Source of the DNA: Achromobacter sp. ASV32
GTDB taxonomy: Bacteria > Pseudomonadota > Gammaproteobacteria > Burkholderiales > Burkholderiaceae_B
Length of the DNA stretch: 33,108 nt
Assembly: GCF_016428805.1 (NCBI RefSeq)
Contig: NZ_JAELTJ010000060.1
Location: forward strand, 1-33,108
Direction: 5' to 3'
Both the position numbers and the translations under genes were made by a program. This document shows, in pieces, positions 7,607 through 15,892 of this stretch (position 1 is the stretch's first letter; each line of letters opens with the position of its first letter). The notes under the pieces were generated by a model that did no database searches, was not told the DNA's origin, and was given only the letters and a program-made list of their open reading frames with translations.

Positions 7607-8998
7607 TTACTTGCCGGCGTTCGTCATGCTGGCGGGAACTACCCATTCGGCGAATTGGGCTTCGGTGACATAGCCCAGGGCCAGGGCGGACTCTTTGAGG
7701 GAGAGGCCTTCCTTGTGGGCTTTCTTGGCGATCTGGGCGGCCTTGTCGTAGCCGATGTGGGGGTTCAGGGCGGTGACGAGCATCAGCGAGCGGTCGACGA
7801 GTTCGGCGATGCGTTCGCGGTTCGGCTCGATGCCCGCGGCGCAGTGCTGGTCGAAGCTGGCCATGCCGTCGGTCAACAGGCGCACCGATTGCAGGAAGTT
7901 GTGGATGACCAGGGGCTTGTAGACGTTCAGTTCGAAGTTGCCGCTGGCGCCGCCGATGTTGATGGCAACGTCATTGCCCAGGACCTGGGCGGCCAGCATG
8001 GTGATGGCTTCGCACTGGGTCGGGTTGACCTTGCCCGGCATGATCGAGCTGCCCGGTTCGTTTTCGGGAATGCTGATTTCGCCCAGGCCGGAACGCGGAC
8101 CGCTGGAGAGCCAGCGCACGTCGTTGGCGATCTTCATCAGGCCGGCGGCGAGCGACTTGAGGGCGCCGTGGGCGAACAGCAGGGCTTCGTGCGAGGCCAG
8201 GGCCTGGAATTTGTTGGGCGCCGAAACAAAGGCGGTTTCGGTGGCGTGGGCCAGTTCGGCCGAGACCTTGGCGCTGAACTGCGGATGGGCGTTCAGGCCG
8301 GTGCCGACGGCGGTGCCGCCGATGGCCAGTTGGTGCAGGCCGGGCAAGGTGGCGCGGATCTGCTGTTCGGCCAGGTCCAGCTGGGCGACGTAGCCGGACA
8401 GTTCCTGGCCCAGGGTCAGGGGCGTGGCATCCTGCAGGTGGGTGCGGCCGATCTTGACGATGTCGTAGAACTCGGCGCTCTTGGCCGCGAAAGTGGCGCG
8501 CAGGGTCTTGAGCGCCGGCAGCAGGTGGTGTTCGACCTGAACGGCGGCGGCCACGTGCATGGCGGTGGGGAAAGTGTCGTTGGACGACTGGCCGCGGTTG
8601 ACGTGATCGTTGGGGTGGACCTTGCGCTCTTCGCCGCGCACGCCGCCCAGCAGTTCCGAGGCGCGGTTGGCCAGCACCTCGTTCATGTTCATGTTGCTTT
8701 GGGTGCCCGAACCGGTCTGCCAGACGGACAGCGGGAATTCGTTGGGCCATTTGCCGGCGATGACTTCATCGGCTGCGCGGATGATGCCGTCGGCGATCTT
8801 GGGATCGAGCTCGCCCAGTTCGGCGTTGACCTTGGCGGCCGCACGCTTCAAGCGGGCCATCGCCTTGACCAGGGGTTCGGGCATTTTTTCGGTGGAGATC
8901 GCGAAAAAATGCAGCGAGCGCTGCGTCTGCGCGCCCCAGAGATGGTCCTCGGGCACTTCGATGGGGCCAAAGGTGTCTTTTTCGATGCGGGTCTTCAT
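7607..8998 (-). CDS. fumC: Fumarate hydratase class II
   Basis: A 463-residue class II (iron-free, oxygen-stable) fumarase that interconverts fumarate and L-malate in the TCA cycle as a cytosolic homotetramer; the E. coli enzyme has 467 residues. The start at 8998 gives [28 protein letters not shown], the standard N-terminus; an upstream in-frame start at 9055 adds 19 residues not seen in the family. Family blocks are [43 protein letters not shown] with the catalytic His187, and the signature [11 protein letters not shown] (316-326) with the catalytic Ser318, numbered as in E. coli FumC. It stands alone between a two-way terminator and the divergent tsaE gene. Confidence 0.97.
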   Translation of the reverse strand: MKTRIEKDTFGPIEVPEDHLWGAQTQRSLHFFAISTEKMPEPLVKAMARLKRAAAKVNAELGELDPKIADGIIRAADEVIAGKWPNEFPLSVWQTGSGTQSNMNMNEVLANRASELLGGVRGEERKVHPNDHVNRGQSSNDTFPTAMHVAAAVQVEHHLLPALKTLRATFAAKSAEFYDIVKIGRTHLQDATPLTLGQELSGYVAQLDLAEQQIRATLPGLHQLAIGGTAVGTGLNAHPQFSAKVSAELAHATETAFVSAPNKFQALASHEALLFAHGALKSLAAGLMKIANDVRWLSSGPRSGLGEISIPENEPGSSIMPGKVNPTQCEAITMLAAQVLGNDVAINIGGASGNFELNVYKPLVIHNFLQSVRLLTDGMASFDQHCAAGIEPNRERIAELVDRSLMLVTALNPHIGYDKAAQIAKKAHKEGLSLKESALALGYVTEAQFAEWVVPASMTNAGK

Positions 8999-9106
8999 GG
9001 CGCTTACAGCTCCGTAGCAGCGTCCGTCGCGGTCGGCGGAGGAGCCGCCAGGCACGACTTATTTGAGAATAGCAATCACTTATAGATTAGCAGAAACCCG
9101 AATTCC

Positions 9107-9112
9107 TATAAT
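9107..9112 (+). promoter_or_regulatory. Candidate tsaE-amiC promoter (-10 box)
   Basis: A perfect TATAAT (9107-9112) in an AT-rich segment (about 9060-9115) lies between the divergent fumC and tsaE genes. A start of transcription near 9119 would leave a leader of about 50 bases before the tsaE ATG. No good -35 box is at 16-18 bases. The same AT-rich segment probably holds the fumC promoter too; TATAAG on the complement (9079-9084) is a possible -10 for it. Confidence 0.5.
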
Positions 9113-9169
9113 TGCGTTCAATCCGCGTATCCATCCCGATCTTTTACCACTCGCCCAGCCCCCCGCGCC

Positions 9170-9709
9170 ATGTCCGCTCCCCTTGACAGCCTGACCCTGC
9201 ACCTGCCCGACGAAGCCGCCACCGACGCCCTGGCGCGGCAGCTGGCGCCGCTTGTTTCCGGCAAGCAAACCGGGCTGGCAGGCGCATGTATCCATCTTCA
9301 GGGGGACCTGGGGGCAGGAAAGACGGCCTTCACCAGGGCATTGTTGCGTGAATGCGGCATCACAGGCCGAATCAAGAGTCCAAGCTACGCGCTGCTTGAA
9401 TCCTATAAAGTTTCTAACTTATACTTCTATCATCTTGATTTTTATAGATTTAGTGATTCGCGCGAATGGTTGGACGCAGGATTCCGGGATTTACTGCGTG
9501 AAGATGCGGTCGTTTTGATCGAATGGCCGGAGCGGGCCGAGGGCCTTTTGCCCCCGCCCGACCTGCAGATTTCCCTGGCTTACGCCGGCCAGGGACGCGA
9601 CGCCACCCTGACCGCGTACACCGCTCGAGGACAAACATGGTTGAACGCGATTGTCCCCCCGCCCGACACGGCGCCCTCCCCGCAGCAGGCGCCACACGGC
9701 GCCGCCTGA
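9170..9709 (+). CDS. tsaE: tRNA threonylcarbamoyladenosine biosynthesis ATPase TsaE
   Basis: A 179-residue P-loop ATPase (YjeE family) of the TsaB-TsaD-TsaE complex that makes the essential t6A37 modification of ANN-decoding tRNAs. Walker A is GDLGAGKT (45-52). It is followed by the SPSYALLESY switch (70-79), HLDFYR (88-93) with a conserved Asp90, and the EWPERAEGLLP block with Trp119. A Pro/Ala-rich tail makes it slightly longer than the usual 150-160 residues, and its last 73 bases overlap the start of amiC. Bases 9396-9470, coding for the conserved middle, are strikingly AT-rich and use codons rare in this genome such as TTA, AGA and TTT; this patch contains a promoter-like pair (separate entry). 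Neighbour amiC matches the common tsaE-amidase-mutL-miaA order. Confidence 0.95.
   Translation: MSAPLDSLTLHLPDEAATDALARQLAPLVSGKQTGLAGACIHLQGDLGAGKTAFTRALLRECGITGRIKSPSYALLESYKVSNLYFYHLDFYRFSDSREWLDAGFRDLLREDAVVLIEWPERAEGLLPPPDLQISLAYAGQGRDATLTAYTARGQTWLNAIVPPPDTAPSPQQAPHGAA
9396..9425 (+). promoter_or_regulatory. Candidate internal sigma-70 promoter inside tsaE
   Basis: TTGAAT (9396-9401) and TATACT (9420-9425) are separated by 18 bases. The first matches four of six -35 bases, the second five of six -10 bases. They lie in an AT-rich island within an otherwise GC-rich gene, about 210 bases upstream of the amiC start. This would allow amiC to be transcribed without tsaE. It is a sequence match only. 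Confidence 0.35.
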
Positions 9710-11016
9710 TCAGCGTCGCCGCCACCCTGCTCGTCTTGCCGGTCATCCCGCGGCTGGCCCAGGCGGCAACGATCCTGGCCGTGCGCACATGGCCGGCCGA
9801 TGAATACACCCGGGTCACCCTGGAACTCGACAGCGAGCTCAAGGCCGAACAGTTCACCCTGGAAAATCCCCATCGCCTGGTGGTCGATATCGAGGGACTG
9901 ACCCTTAGCGCCGCGCTGAACGACCTGGTCTCCAAGGTCCGTCCCGACGACCCGTACATCCAGAGCCTGCGCGTCGCGCAGAACCGCCCGAACGTGGTGC
10001 GGCTGGTGTTCGACCTGAAGCAGGCCGTGGCGCCGCAGGTGTTCACGCTGAAACCGGTGGCGGACTACCAGTACCGCCTGGTGCTGGACCTGTACCCCAA
10101 GGTTGCCCAGGACCCGCTGGTGGCCATTCTGAACAAGAACGGCCCCGACGCGGACGATCCGCTGGCGCGCATTCTGGAAGACATCCAGCGCAATCCCGCC
10201 ACCCGCGCCGATCCGCCTGAACCGCCGCGCGTGCGCGGCCAGCAGCCGGCCCCGCCGTTGGCGGTGCCCAAGGCGCCGCCGGCCACCGCCGGCCGCGGCA
10301 AGCAGCGCATGCTGACCATCGCGCTCGATCCGGGCCACGGCGGCGAAGATCCGGGCGCCATCGGCAGCAGCGGCCTGCGCGAGAAAGACGTGGTGCTGCG
10401 CATCGCCCGGCGCCTGAAACAACTGATCGACAGCCAGCCCTATATGCGCGCCTACCTGACGCGCGACGACGATTTCTTCGTGCCGCTGCATGTGCGCGTG
10501 CAGAAAGCGCGGCGGGTGCATGCCGACCTGTTCGTGTCGATCCACGCCGATGCCTGGGTCAAGCCCTCGGCCAATGGCTCGTCGGTGTTCGCGCTGTCGC
10601 AGCGCGGCGCCACCAGCGCCCAGGCGCGCTGGATGGCCGACAAGGAAAACGCGGCCGACCTGATCGGCGGCGTCAACCTGGGCAGCCACGATCGCCAGGT
10701 GGCCAAGGTGCTGCTGGACCTGTCCACCACCGCGCAGATCAACGATTCGCTCAAGGTCGGCAACGCCTTCCTGGACGAGATCAAGAAGATCAACCGGCTG
10801 CACAAGAACAGCGTGGAACAGGCCGGCTTCGCCGTGCTGAAGGCGCCGGACATTCCGTCGGTGCTGGTCGAGACCGCCTTCATCAGCAATCCGCAGGAAG
10901 AGGCGCTGCTCAAGACCCAGGCGCACCAGGAAAAGCTGGCGCAGGCGATGATGACCGGCATCCAGCGCTACTTCACCGCCAACCCGCCGCTGGCGCGGCT
11001 GGGCGATGTGAGCTGA
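9637..11016 (+). CDS. amiC: N-acetylmuramoyl-L-alanine amidase (AmiC type, Tat-exported)
   Basis: A 459-residue periplasmic zinc amidase that cuts the muramoyl-L-alanine bond to separate daughter cells at division. The ATG at 9637 has GAGGA five bases before it and overlaps tsaE by 73 bases. The N-terminus carries a twin-arginine type signal (TRRRLIS at 20-26, a hydrophobic stretch, then ARLAQA-like cleavage sequence near 43). Residues about 46-150 form an AMIN domain, the septum-targeting module, and a Pro/Ala-rich linker covers about 185-222. The Amidase_3 domain runs from 227 to the end, with zinc ligands His234 (DPGHGGEDPGA), Glu249 (LREKD) and His303 (SIHADA), and catalytic Glu412 (VLVETAFISNP). 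Domain order and Tat signal fit AmiC rather than AmiB of E. coli. A strong terminator follows. Confidence 0.93.
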   Translation: MVERDCPPARHGALPAAGATRRRLISVAATLLVLPVIPRLAQAATILAVRTWPADEYTRVTLELDSELKAEQFTLENPHRLVVDIEGLTLSAALNDLVSKVRPDDPYIQSLRVAQNRPNVVRLVFDLKQAVAPQVFTLKPVADYQYRLVLDLYPKVAQDPLVAILNKNGPDADDPLARILEDIQRNPATRADPPEPPRVRGQQPAPPLAVPKAPPATAGRGKQRMLTIALDPGHGGEDPGAIGSSGLREKDVVLRIARRLKQLIDSQPYMRAYLTRDDDFFVPLHVRVQKARRVHADLFVSIHADAWVKPSANGSSVFALSQRGATSAQARWMADKENAADLIGGVNLGSHDRQVAKVLLDLSTTAQINDSLKVGNAFLDEIKKINRLHKNSVEQAGFAVLKAPDIPSVLVETAFISNPQEEALLKTQAHQEKLAQAMMTGIQRYFTANPPLARLGDVS

Positions 11017-11053
11017 GGCCACGCGCCGGCAGATCGCAGACCCGCTCCCCAAG

Positions 11054-11086
11054 AAAAAAGCCATGCGCCCCAGCGCATGGCTTTTT
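11054..11086. terminator. Rho-independent terminator after amiC
   Basis: A6, then GCCATGCGC (11060-11068), loop CCCA, GCGCATGGC (11073-11081) and T5 (11082-11086). A nine-base perfect stem with A and T runs on either side, placed between the convergent amiC and DedA-family genes, so it can end both transcripts. Confidence 0.93.
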
Positions 11087-11177
11087 CATTTCCCGTCGCG
11101 CTGGGCGCGGCGCATCGCAAGGACAAGGCCGCGACGAGGGGCGCCGTCTGCAAAACGCCTTTTCGTGTCGACGGCCC

Positions 11178-11816
11178 CTAGCCGCCCCGGCGCGAGCGCA
11201 GCAGCTTGAACAGCGCCGCGCCCACCACCGGCACGATCGCCGCGGCCAGACCCAGCAGCACGATGGTGTTCAGGTGCTCGCGCACCAGCGGGATGTTGCC
11301 AAAGAAGTAACCCGCGGCCACCAGGCCGATGACCCACAGCAGCGCGCCCGCGATGTTGAACAGCTGGAAGCGCGCCACCGGCATCTCGGCCACGCCAGCC
11401 ACGAAGGGTGCAAAGGTGCGCACGACAGGAATGAAGCGCGACATCACGATGGTCTTGCCGCCGTGCTTTTCGTAGAACGCATGCGTGCGCATCAGCGCGC
11501 CGCGGTCCAGCAGGCGCAGGTTCATCGAAAACACGCGCGGCCCGAGGTAGCGACCGATGGCGTAGTTCAGGGTATTGCCGGTAACGGCGGCCACGATCAG
11601 CAGCACTGCCAGCAGCACCGGGTCCAGGTTGCCCGTAGCGCCGAAAGCGCCGGCAATGAACAGCAGCGAATCGCCCGGCAGGAACGGCAGCACCACCAGC
11701 CCGGTTTCCGCGAACACGATCAAAAACAGCACCAGATAGACCCACACGCCATATTGCTGGAGCCAGACGCCAAGCGTCTGGTCGATGTGGAGCACCATTT
11801 GAAAAAATTCAAGCAT
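11178..11816 (-). CDS. DedA-family membrane protein
   Basis: A 212-residue inner-membrane protein of the DedA/VTT family (YqjA/YghB type), a group linked to proton-dependent transport, envelope stress and lipid flipping. Family features are an early FAETGLVVLPFLPGDSLLF block (about 36-54) with acidic and Gly-Pro residues, the GNTLNYAIGRYLG segment, the FYEKHGGKTIVMSRFIPVVRTFAPFVAG block with the conserved F/Y-x-E...G and R-F-x-P-x-x-R-T motifs, and two to three C-terminal membrane helices. The ATG at 11816 is preferred; a TTG directly before it (11819) would add one residue. It is transcribed against its neighbours, splitting the usual amidase-mutL order. Which of the several DedA paralogues this is cannot be said. 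Confidence 0.9.
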   Translation of the reverse strand: MLEFFQMVLHIDQTLGVWLQQYGVWVYLVLFLIVFAETGLVVLPFLPGDSLLFIAGAFGATGNLDPVLLAVLLIVAAVTGNTLNYAIGRYLGPRVFSMNLRLLDRGALMRTHAFYEKHGGKTIVMSRFIPVVRTFAPFVAGVAEMPVARFQLFNIAGALLWVIGLVAAGYFFGNIPLVREHLNTIVLLGLAAAIVPVVGAALFKLLRSRRGG

Positions 11817-11892
11817 CAATGCGGCCCTGAAAGCAGAGGGGGAATCAGCCAGGGAATATAGCCCACCGGATCGGCGGGCAAGATCAAGAGGC

Positions 11893-11898
11893 TAAAAT
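11893..11898 (+). promoter_or_regulatory. Candidate mutL -10 element
   Basis: TAAAAT (11893-11898), 28 bases before the mutL ATG, matches five of six -10 bases. No clear -35 lies upstream. GAGG (11916-11919) is the mutL ribosome binding site, seven bases before the ATG. A local promoter is needed here because the dedA gene and the terminator after amiC cut mutL off from tsaE-amiC. Confidence 0.4.
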
Positions 11899-11926
11899 CA
11901 TCCATCTAGCTACACCGAGGCACCCC

Positions 11927-13885
11927 ATGACAGAACGCCGCTCCATTCTTGCGCTTCCCGACCTGCTGATCAGCCAGATCGCCGCGGGCGAAGTGATCGA
12001 GAGACCCGCATCGGTGCTCAAGGAAATCCTTGAGAACGCCATCGACGCGGGCGGGCGGGCGATCGAAGTGCGCCTCGAAGGCGGCGGCATCCGCCGCATC
12101 GCCGTCACCGACGACGGCGGCGGGATTCCCCCCGAGGAACTGCCGCTGGCCCTGGCGCGCCACGCCACCAGCAAGATCCGCAACCTGAACGAACTGGAAT
12201 CGGTCGCGTCGATGGGGTTCCGCGGCGAAGCCCTGGCCTCGATCGCGTCGGTGGCCCAGGTGTCCATCATTTCGCGTACCCGCGACGGCGAACATGCCTG
12301 GCAGATCGACGCCGGCAGCATGCAGGTGGGGCCGGCCTCGGGCCCGCCGGGCACCACCGTGGACGTGCGCCAGCTGTTCGACGCCGTGCCGGCGCGCCGC
12401 AAGTTCCTGCGCTCCGAGGCCACGGAATTCGGCCATTGCGTCGACGCCATGGAGCGCATTGCGCTGGCCCATCCGCAGATCGCGTTCCGCCTGTTCCACC
12501 ACGACCGCGCGCAGCGCCAGTGGCTGCCCGCCGAACCGCCACAGCGCATCCGCGACGTGCTGGGCGCCGAATTCGCCGAGCACGGCCTGCTGCTGTCGCA
12601 CACCGTGGGCACCGTGAGCCTGGCGGGCATGATCACCCGCCCCACCGCGGCCCGCGCCCGCGCCGACCGCCAATACCTGTACGTCAACGGCCGCTACGTG
12701 CGCGACCGCACGGTCAGCCACGCCCTGCGCGCCGCCTACGCGGACGTGCTGCACGGCGACCGCCAGCCCGCCTACGTGCTGTTCCTGGACATCGACCCCG
12801 CCGCGGTGGACGTGAACGTGCACCCGGCCAAGCACGAGGTGCGCTTTCGCGACAGCGGCGCCGTGCACCGGTTCGTGACGCACGCGGTCAGCCAGACGCT
12901 GGCGCAGCTGGGCGGTTCGTCGGCCGTGGCGCCGGCCGACGCCGAGCGCGATGCGGAATTCGAAACCGTGGCGCCCGCCGCCTCCGGCATGACCGTGGCA
13001 CCGGGCGCGCCGGTCGCCAGCGGCGCCTCCCCACTCTCCAGCGAACCGCCCCCCCGCTCCGGCTACGCCAGCGCGGGCCAGGGCAACGCCGCCCCGTATG
13101 GCCTGCGGCCCTCGCCCCCGGCGGCGCGTCCGCACACGCAGGTGCCATTCCGCCTGCACGCCGAACCCGCGGGCATCCCAGCCGCCGATTGGCAGTCGCT
13201 GTACCGCCCCCTGAACGACGACACCACCGCCCGCACCGAACCGCTACGCGACGCCGCCACGGCGGCGCCCACCCCCTCGTCCGCGCTGCCCGCCGGCGAG
13301 GAACATCCGCTGGGCATGGCGCTGGGCCAGTTGCACGGCATCTACATCCTGGCGCAGAACCGCCGCGGCATGGTGCTGGTGGACATGCACGCCGCCCACG
13401 AGCGGGTGGTCTACGAACAGCTCAAGCAGGCGCTGGACGCGCGCAGCCTGCCGCGCCAGGACCTGCTCGTGCCGGTGGTGTTCCACGCCCAGGAAAAGGA
13501 CGTGGCCGTGGTCGAGGAATTCGAGCAACAGCTGGAAGAACTGGGCTTTCAGATGCGCCCCTCGGGCCCCACCTCGATCGCGGTGCGCTCGGTGCCCGCC
13601 ATCCTGGCGCGCGGCGACATCGAAACGTTGGCCCGCGCCGTGCTGCGCGACCTGGCCGGCGTGGGCGTGTCGCGCCTGTTGACCGAACAGCGCAACGAAC
13701 TGCTGTCCACCATGGCCTGCCATGGTTCGGTGCGCGCCAACCGCAAGCTGACCCTGGAAGAGATGAACGGCCTGCTGCGCCAGATGGAGGCCACCGAGCG
13801 CGCCGACCAGTGCAACCACGGCCGCCCGACCTGGGTACAGTGGTCCGTGGCGGATCTGGACAAGCTGTTCCTGCGCGGGCAATAG
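11927..13885 (+). CDS. mutL: DNA mismatch repair protein MutL (with endonuclease motif)
   Basis: A 652-residue MutL, the ATPase that links MutS mismatch recognition to strand removal. The N-terminal GHKL ATPase has [25 protein letters not shown] (catalytic Glu33, Mg-binding Asn37), TDDGGGI (61-67), HATSKI (79-84) and [10 protein letters not shown] (97-106). A disordered Pro/Ala/Ser-rich linker of roughly 130 residues follows the transducer domain. The C-terminal dimer domain carries [12 protein letters not shown]: Asp486, His488, Glu492 and Glu497 match the metal-binding endonuclease motif D-x-H-A-x2-E-x4-E. The matching downstream motifs [10 protein letters not shown] and CNHGRPT are also present. 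This implies a nicking MutL of the type found in bacteria without MutH/Dam, unlike E. coli. miaA follows after three bases. Confidence 0.97.
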   Translation: MTERRSILALPDLLISQIAAGEVIERPASVLKEILENAIDAGGRAIEVRLEGGGIRRIAVTDDGGGIPPEELPLALARHATSKIRNLNELESVASMGFRGEALASIASVAQVSIISRTRDGEHAWQIDAGSMQVGPASGPPGTTVDVRQLFDAVPARRKFLRSEATEFGHCVDAMERIALAHPQIAFRLFHHDRAQRQWLPAEPPQRIRDVLGAEFAEHGLLLSHTVGTVSLAGMITRPTAARARADRQYLYVNGRYVRDRTVSHALRAAYADVLHGDRQPAYVLFLDIDPAAVDVNVHPAKHEVRFRDSGAVHRFVTHAVSQTLAQLGGSSAVAPADAERDAEFETVAPAASGMTVAPGAPVASGASPLSSEPPPRSGYASAGQGNAAPYGLRPSPPAARPHTQVPFRLHAEPAGIPAADWQSLYRPLNDDTTARTEPLRDAATAAPTPSSALPAGEEHPLGMALGQLHGIYILAQNRRGMVLVDMHAAHERVVYEQLKQALDARSLPRQDLLVPVVFHAQEKDVAVVEEFEQQLEELGFQMRPSGPTSIAVRSVPAILARGDIETLARAVLRDLAGVGVSRLLTEQRNELLSTMACHGSVRANRKLTLEEMNGLLRQMEATERADQCNHGRPTWVQWSVADLDKLFLRGQ

Positions 13886-13888
13886 GTC

Positions 13889-14860
13889 TTGCCCGTGCCG
13901 TCCCCCGCCCCTCTCGTCATCTGCCTGGCCGGCCCCACCGCGGCCGGCAAGAGCGCCTCCACCCTGGCGCTGGCCGAACGCTGGCCGCTGGAAATCATCA
14001 ACGTCGATTCGGCCACGATCTACCGCGGCATGGACATCGGCACGGCCAAGCCGTCGCCGGCCGAACAGGCGCAAGTGCCGCAACACCTGTTGGACATCCG
14101 CGACCCGGCGCAGTCGTATTCGGCCGCCGAATTCCGCGCCGACGCGCGCCGCCTGATCGGCGAGATCCGCGCGCGTGGCCGCATCCCGCTGCTGGCCGGC
14201 GGCACCATGATGTACTACAAGGCGCTGCGCGACGGCCTGGACGACCTGCCGCAGGCCGACCCCGCGCTGCGCGCCGAACTGGAGGCGCGCGCCGCGCGCC
14301 TGGGCTGGCCGGCGCTGCATGCGGAACTGGCCGTGCTGGACCCGGTCACCGCGGCGCGCCTGGCGCCCAACGACAGCCAGCGGATCCAGCGCGCGCTCGA
14401 AATCTGCCAGCTGGCCGGCCAACCCATGTCCGCCCTGCTCAGCCGCGGCCAGCGTCCGCCCGATGACGACGCCGACCGCTACCTGACCATCAGCCTGGAA
14501 CCCTCGGACCGCGCCGCGCTGCATGCGCGCATCGCACAGCGCTTTGACGCGATGCTGGGAAGCGGCCTGCTGGACGAGGTGCGCGGCCTGCATGCGCGCG
14601 CCGACCTGCACCCCGGTCTGCCGTCGGTGCGCTGCGTCGGCTACCGTCAGATGTGGGCCCACCTGGACGGCGAGATCAGCCTGGACGAAGCGCGCGAACA
14701 AGGCATTGCCGCCACCCGCCAATTGGCCAAGCGCCAGATCACCTGGCTGCGGGCCCAGCCCGAACGCATCATCGTCGACTGCCTGGCGGCCGATGCCGTG
14801 GCGCAGACCATCGACGCGGTGGCCGTGGCGCTGGCGAGCGCCCCTCAAGGCGGCGGCTGA
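13889..14860 (+). CDS. miaA: tRNA dimethylallyltransferase
   Basis: A 323-residue enzyme that adds a dimethylallyl group to N6 of A37 in tRNAs reading UNN codons, the first step to ms2i6A. The P-loop is AGPTAAGKS (14-22). It is followed by [19 protein letters not shown], where Asp40 is the general base, [14 protein letters not shown], and [11 protein letters not shown]. The C-terminal third has the family block RCVGYRQMW and [15 protein letters not shown]. The start is uncertain: TTG at 13889 or GTG at 13895, neither with a good Shine-Dalgarno sequence. The mutL stop is just upstream (13883-13885), so translation is probably coupled. hfq, the common next gene, is absent; a small frame and an immunity gene follow instead. 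Confidence 0.96.
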   Translation: MPVPSPAPLVICLAGPTAAGKSASTLALAERWPLEIINVDSATIYRGMDIGTAKPSPAEQAQVPQHLLDIRDPAQSYSAAEFRADARRLIGEIRARGRIPLLAGGTMMYYKALRDGLDDLPQADPALRAELEARAARLGWPALHAELAVLDPVTAARLAPNDSQRIQRALEICQLAGQPMSALLSRGQRPPDDDADRYLTISLEPSDRAALHARIAQRFDAMLGSGLLDEVRGLHARADLHPGLPSVRCVGYRQMWAHLDGEISLDEAREQGIAATRQLAKRQITWLRAQPERIIVDCLAADAVAQTIDAVAVALASAPQGGG

Positions 14861-14866
14861 ACCGTC

Positions 14867-14983
14867 ATGGGACCGCTGGTCAGCGCGTTGGAGGACCGTG
14901 TTTCAGGTCTGCGGCGGGTTGACCGAGCGCGGCTCAAGACCTTTACCTGCGGCACGGACAAGGACGATCCTGGAAACCCATGA
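14867..14983 (+). CDS. Hypothetical 38-residue protein or leader peptide, coupled to the Imm11 gene
   Basis: A short open frame from the ATG at 14867, six bases after the miaA stop and in the same frame as miaA. Its TGA (14981-14983) overlaps the ATG of the immunity gene as ATGA. The peptide runs MGPLVSALEDRVSGLRRVDR, ends in a charged Cys-containing tail, and matches nothing I recognise. The stop/start overlap is what is expected of a translated coupler. The frame could also be the 3' remnant of a lost toxin gene, or chance. No clear ribosome binding site precedes it. Confidence 0.3.
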   Translation: MGPLVSALEDRVSGLRRVDRARLKTFTCGTDKDDPGNP

Positions 14984-15630
14984 ACGAGCAGACCGCCATT
15001 CCCGTTTCAGTTGAGACCGAGTCCGACAAGGGCAGGTTCTTTCTCATTGATCCCGGCCTCAGGGGTAATGGTCAGGTTTCGGGGCTGGAGTTTGCGAATG
15101 AAGACGCCCTGATCGATCCCGGCATGAATATTGTCGAGCGACCGACCGGCGAACCCGCTCAGTACCCCGAGCGGCCACATCTGGTGCACGTGCCGGAGAA
15201 AGGGGGGCTGCCGCGCGACTTCGAAGTGCTGGCAGGCATCTGGGTTGTCTCCGAGGCACTCAGACAGATATTCCAGCGTGTAGACCCCGACGCATTCGCA
15301 TTCGTCCCATGCGACTTCACCCTTGCCGACGGCTCCCCCGGTCCGCGGTACTACCTGTGCAATGTGTTGCGCACGCTGCATGCACTGGACGAAGCCCGCT
15401 CGCGGGTGAAGATCAGGCTTGAGCACGACCACCAGACAGGCCAGGACCTAAAGCTGTACAGCGTGGTGGGCGGAGCGCGTCTGATCTTCAAAGCGGACGC
15501 CGTGGCAAATGCCCACATCTTTCGCCAAGCGCGCTTGGGGGCTTCTCCTATCTGCGACCGGGTGATGTCCGATGCCCTGGTGGTGGCGCAGTTGGACGGG
15601 GTCCGGCTGCGTGACGTAACAGCGCTCTGA
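14980..15630 (+). CDS. Imm11-type (DUF1629) immunity protein, orphan
   Basis: A 216-residue cytosolic protein resembling the Imm11 family (MXAN_0049-type, formerly DUF1629), immunity proteins against polymorphic toxins delivered by contact-dependent or secretion systems. The family's C-terminal half is clear: DGSPGPRYYLCNVLRTLHALDEARS (118-141), a beta segment LKLYSVVGGARLIFKADAV, ANAHIFRQARL (176-186), then VMSDALVVAQLDGVRLRDV, the closing motif. The start at 14980 is supported by ATGA overlap with a 38-codon frame; AAGGA at 14960-14964 is rather far away (15 bases). No toxin, PAAR, Rhs or VgrG gene is nearby, so it is an orphan inserted between miaA and purM. Its codon use looks less GC-biased than that of the neighbours, which suggests acquisition. 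Binding target unknown. Confidence 0.72.
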   Translation: MNEQTAIPVSVETESDKGRFFLIDPGLRGNGQVSGLEFANEDALIDPGMNIVERPTGEPAQYPERPHLVHVPEKGGLPRDFEVLAGIWVVSEALRQIFQRVDPDAFAFVPCDFTLADGSPGPRYYLCNVLRTLHALDEARSRVKIRLEHDHQTGQDLKLYSVVGGARLIFKADAVANAHIFRQARLGASPICDRVMSDALVVAQLDGVRLRDVTAL

Positions 15631-15777
15631 ACGAAGTCCCCCTCAATCGAACTCGATCCGGGCTAGCTCAACCTTGACGATCCGCCCAGTCTCTTGCCGG
15701 ACGGAAACATGGGCACGCGTCGGCAGGCATCCGCTTGTCCATCCATTACACCCATCACGATCGCATCAAGCTCAAGC

Positions 15778-15817
15778 TAAAAGGCCTGGGCCCGGTGCAA
15801 TACCGGGCCCAGGCCTT
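15778..15817 (-). terminator. Strong terminator downstream of purM
   Basis: AAGGCCTGGGCCCGGT (15781-15796) pairs perfectly with ACCGGGCCCAGGCCTT (15802-15817) around a five-base loop. Read on the minus strand, the 16-bp stem ends in a short T run (CCTTTTAGC), which suits termination of purM. It can also form in the opposite direction. Confidence 0.8.
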
Positions 15818-15834
15818 CGAGCTTCAGCTTCCGA

Positions 15835-15876
15835 CCGTCCAACTTCTGAGAGTCAGTTCAAGCAGGACGGTTTTTT
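15835..15876 (+). terminator. Possible terminator for the plus-strand immunity gene transcript
   Basis: CCGTCC (15835-15840) can pair with GGACGG (15865-15870), followed directly by T6 (15871-15876). The 24-base loop can fold further (CTGA/TCAG at about 15846-15856). The T run is good but the stem is short. It lies between the purM terminator hairpin and the purM stop. Confidence 0.4.
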
Positions 15877-15892
15877 ATGCGGGCCTGCCGGC

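Noticed and set aside
7655-9085. Open frame of 476 codons antisense to fumC
   Set aside because: Shadow of fumC; composition Gly/Val/Asp/Gln-rich with no family features, while fumC is unmistakable.
12436-14466. Open frame of 676 codons overlapping mutL and miaA in another frame
   Set aside because: Arg/Pro/Gly-rich shadow of two certain genes.
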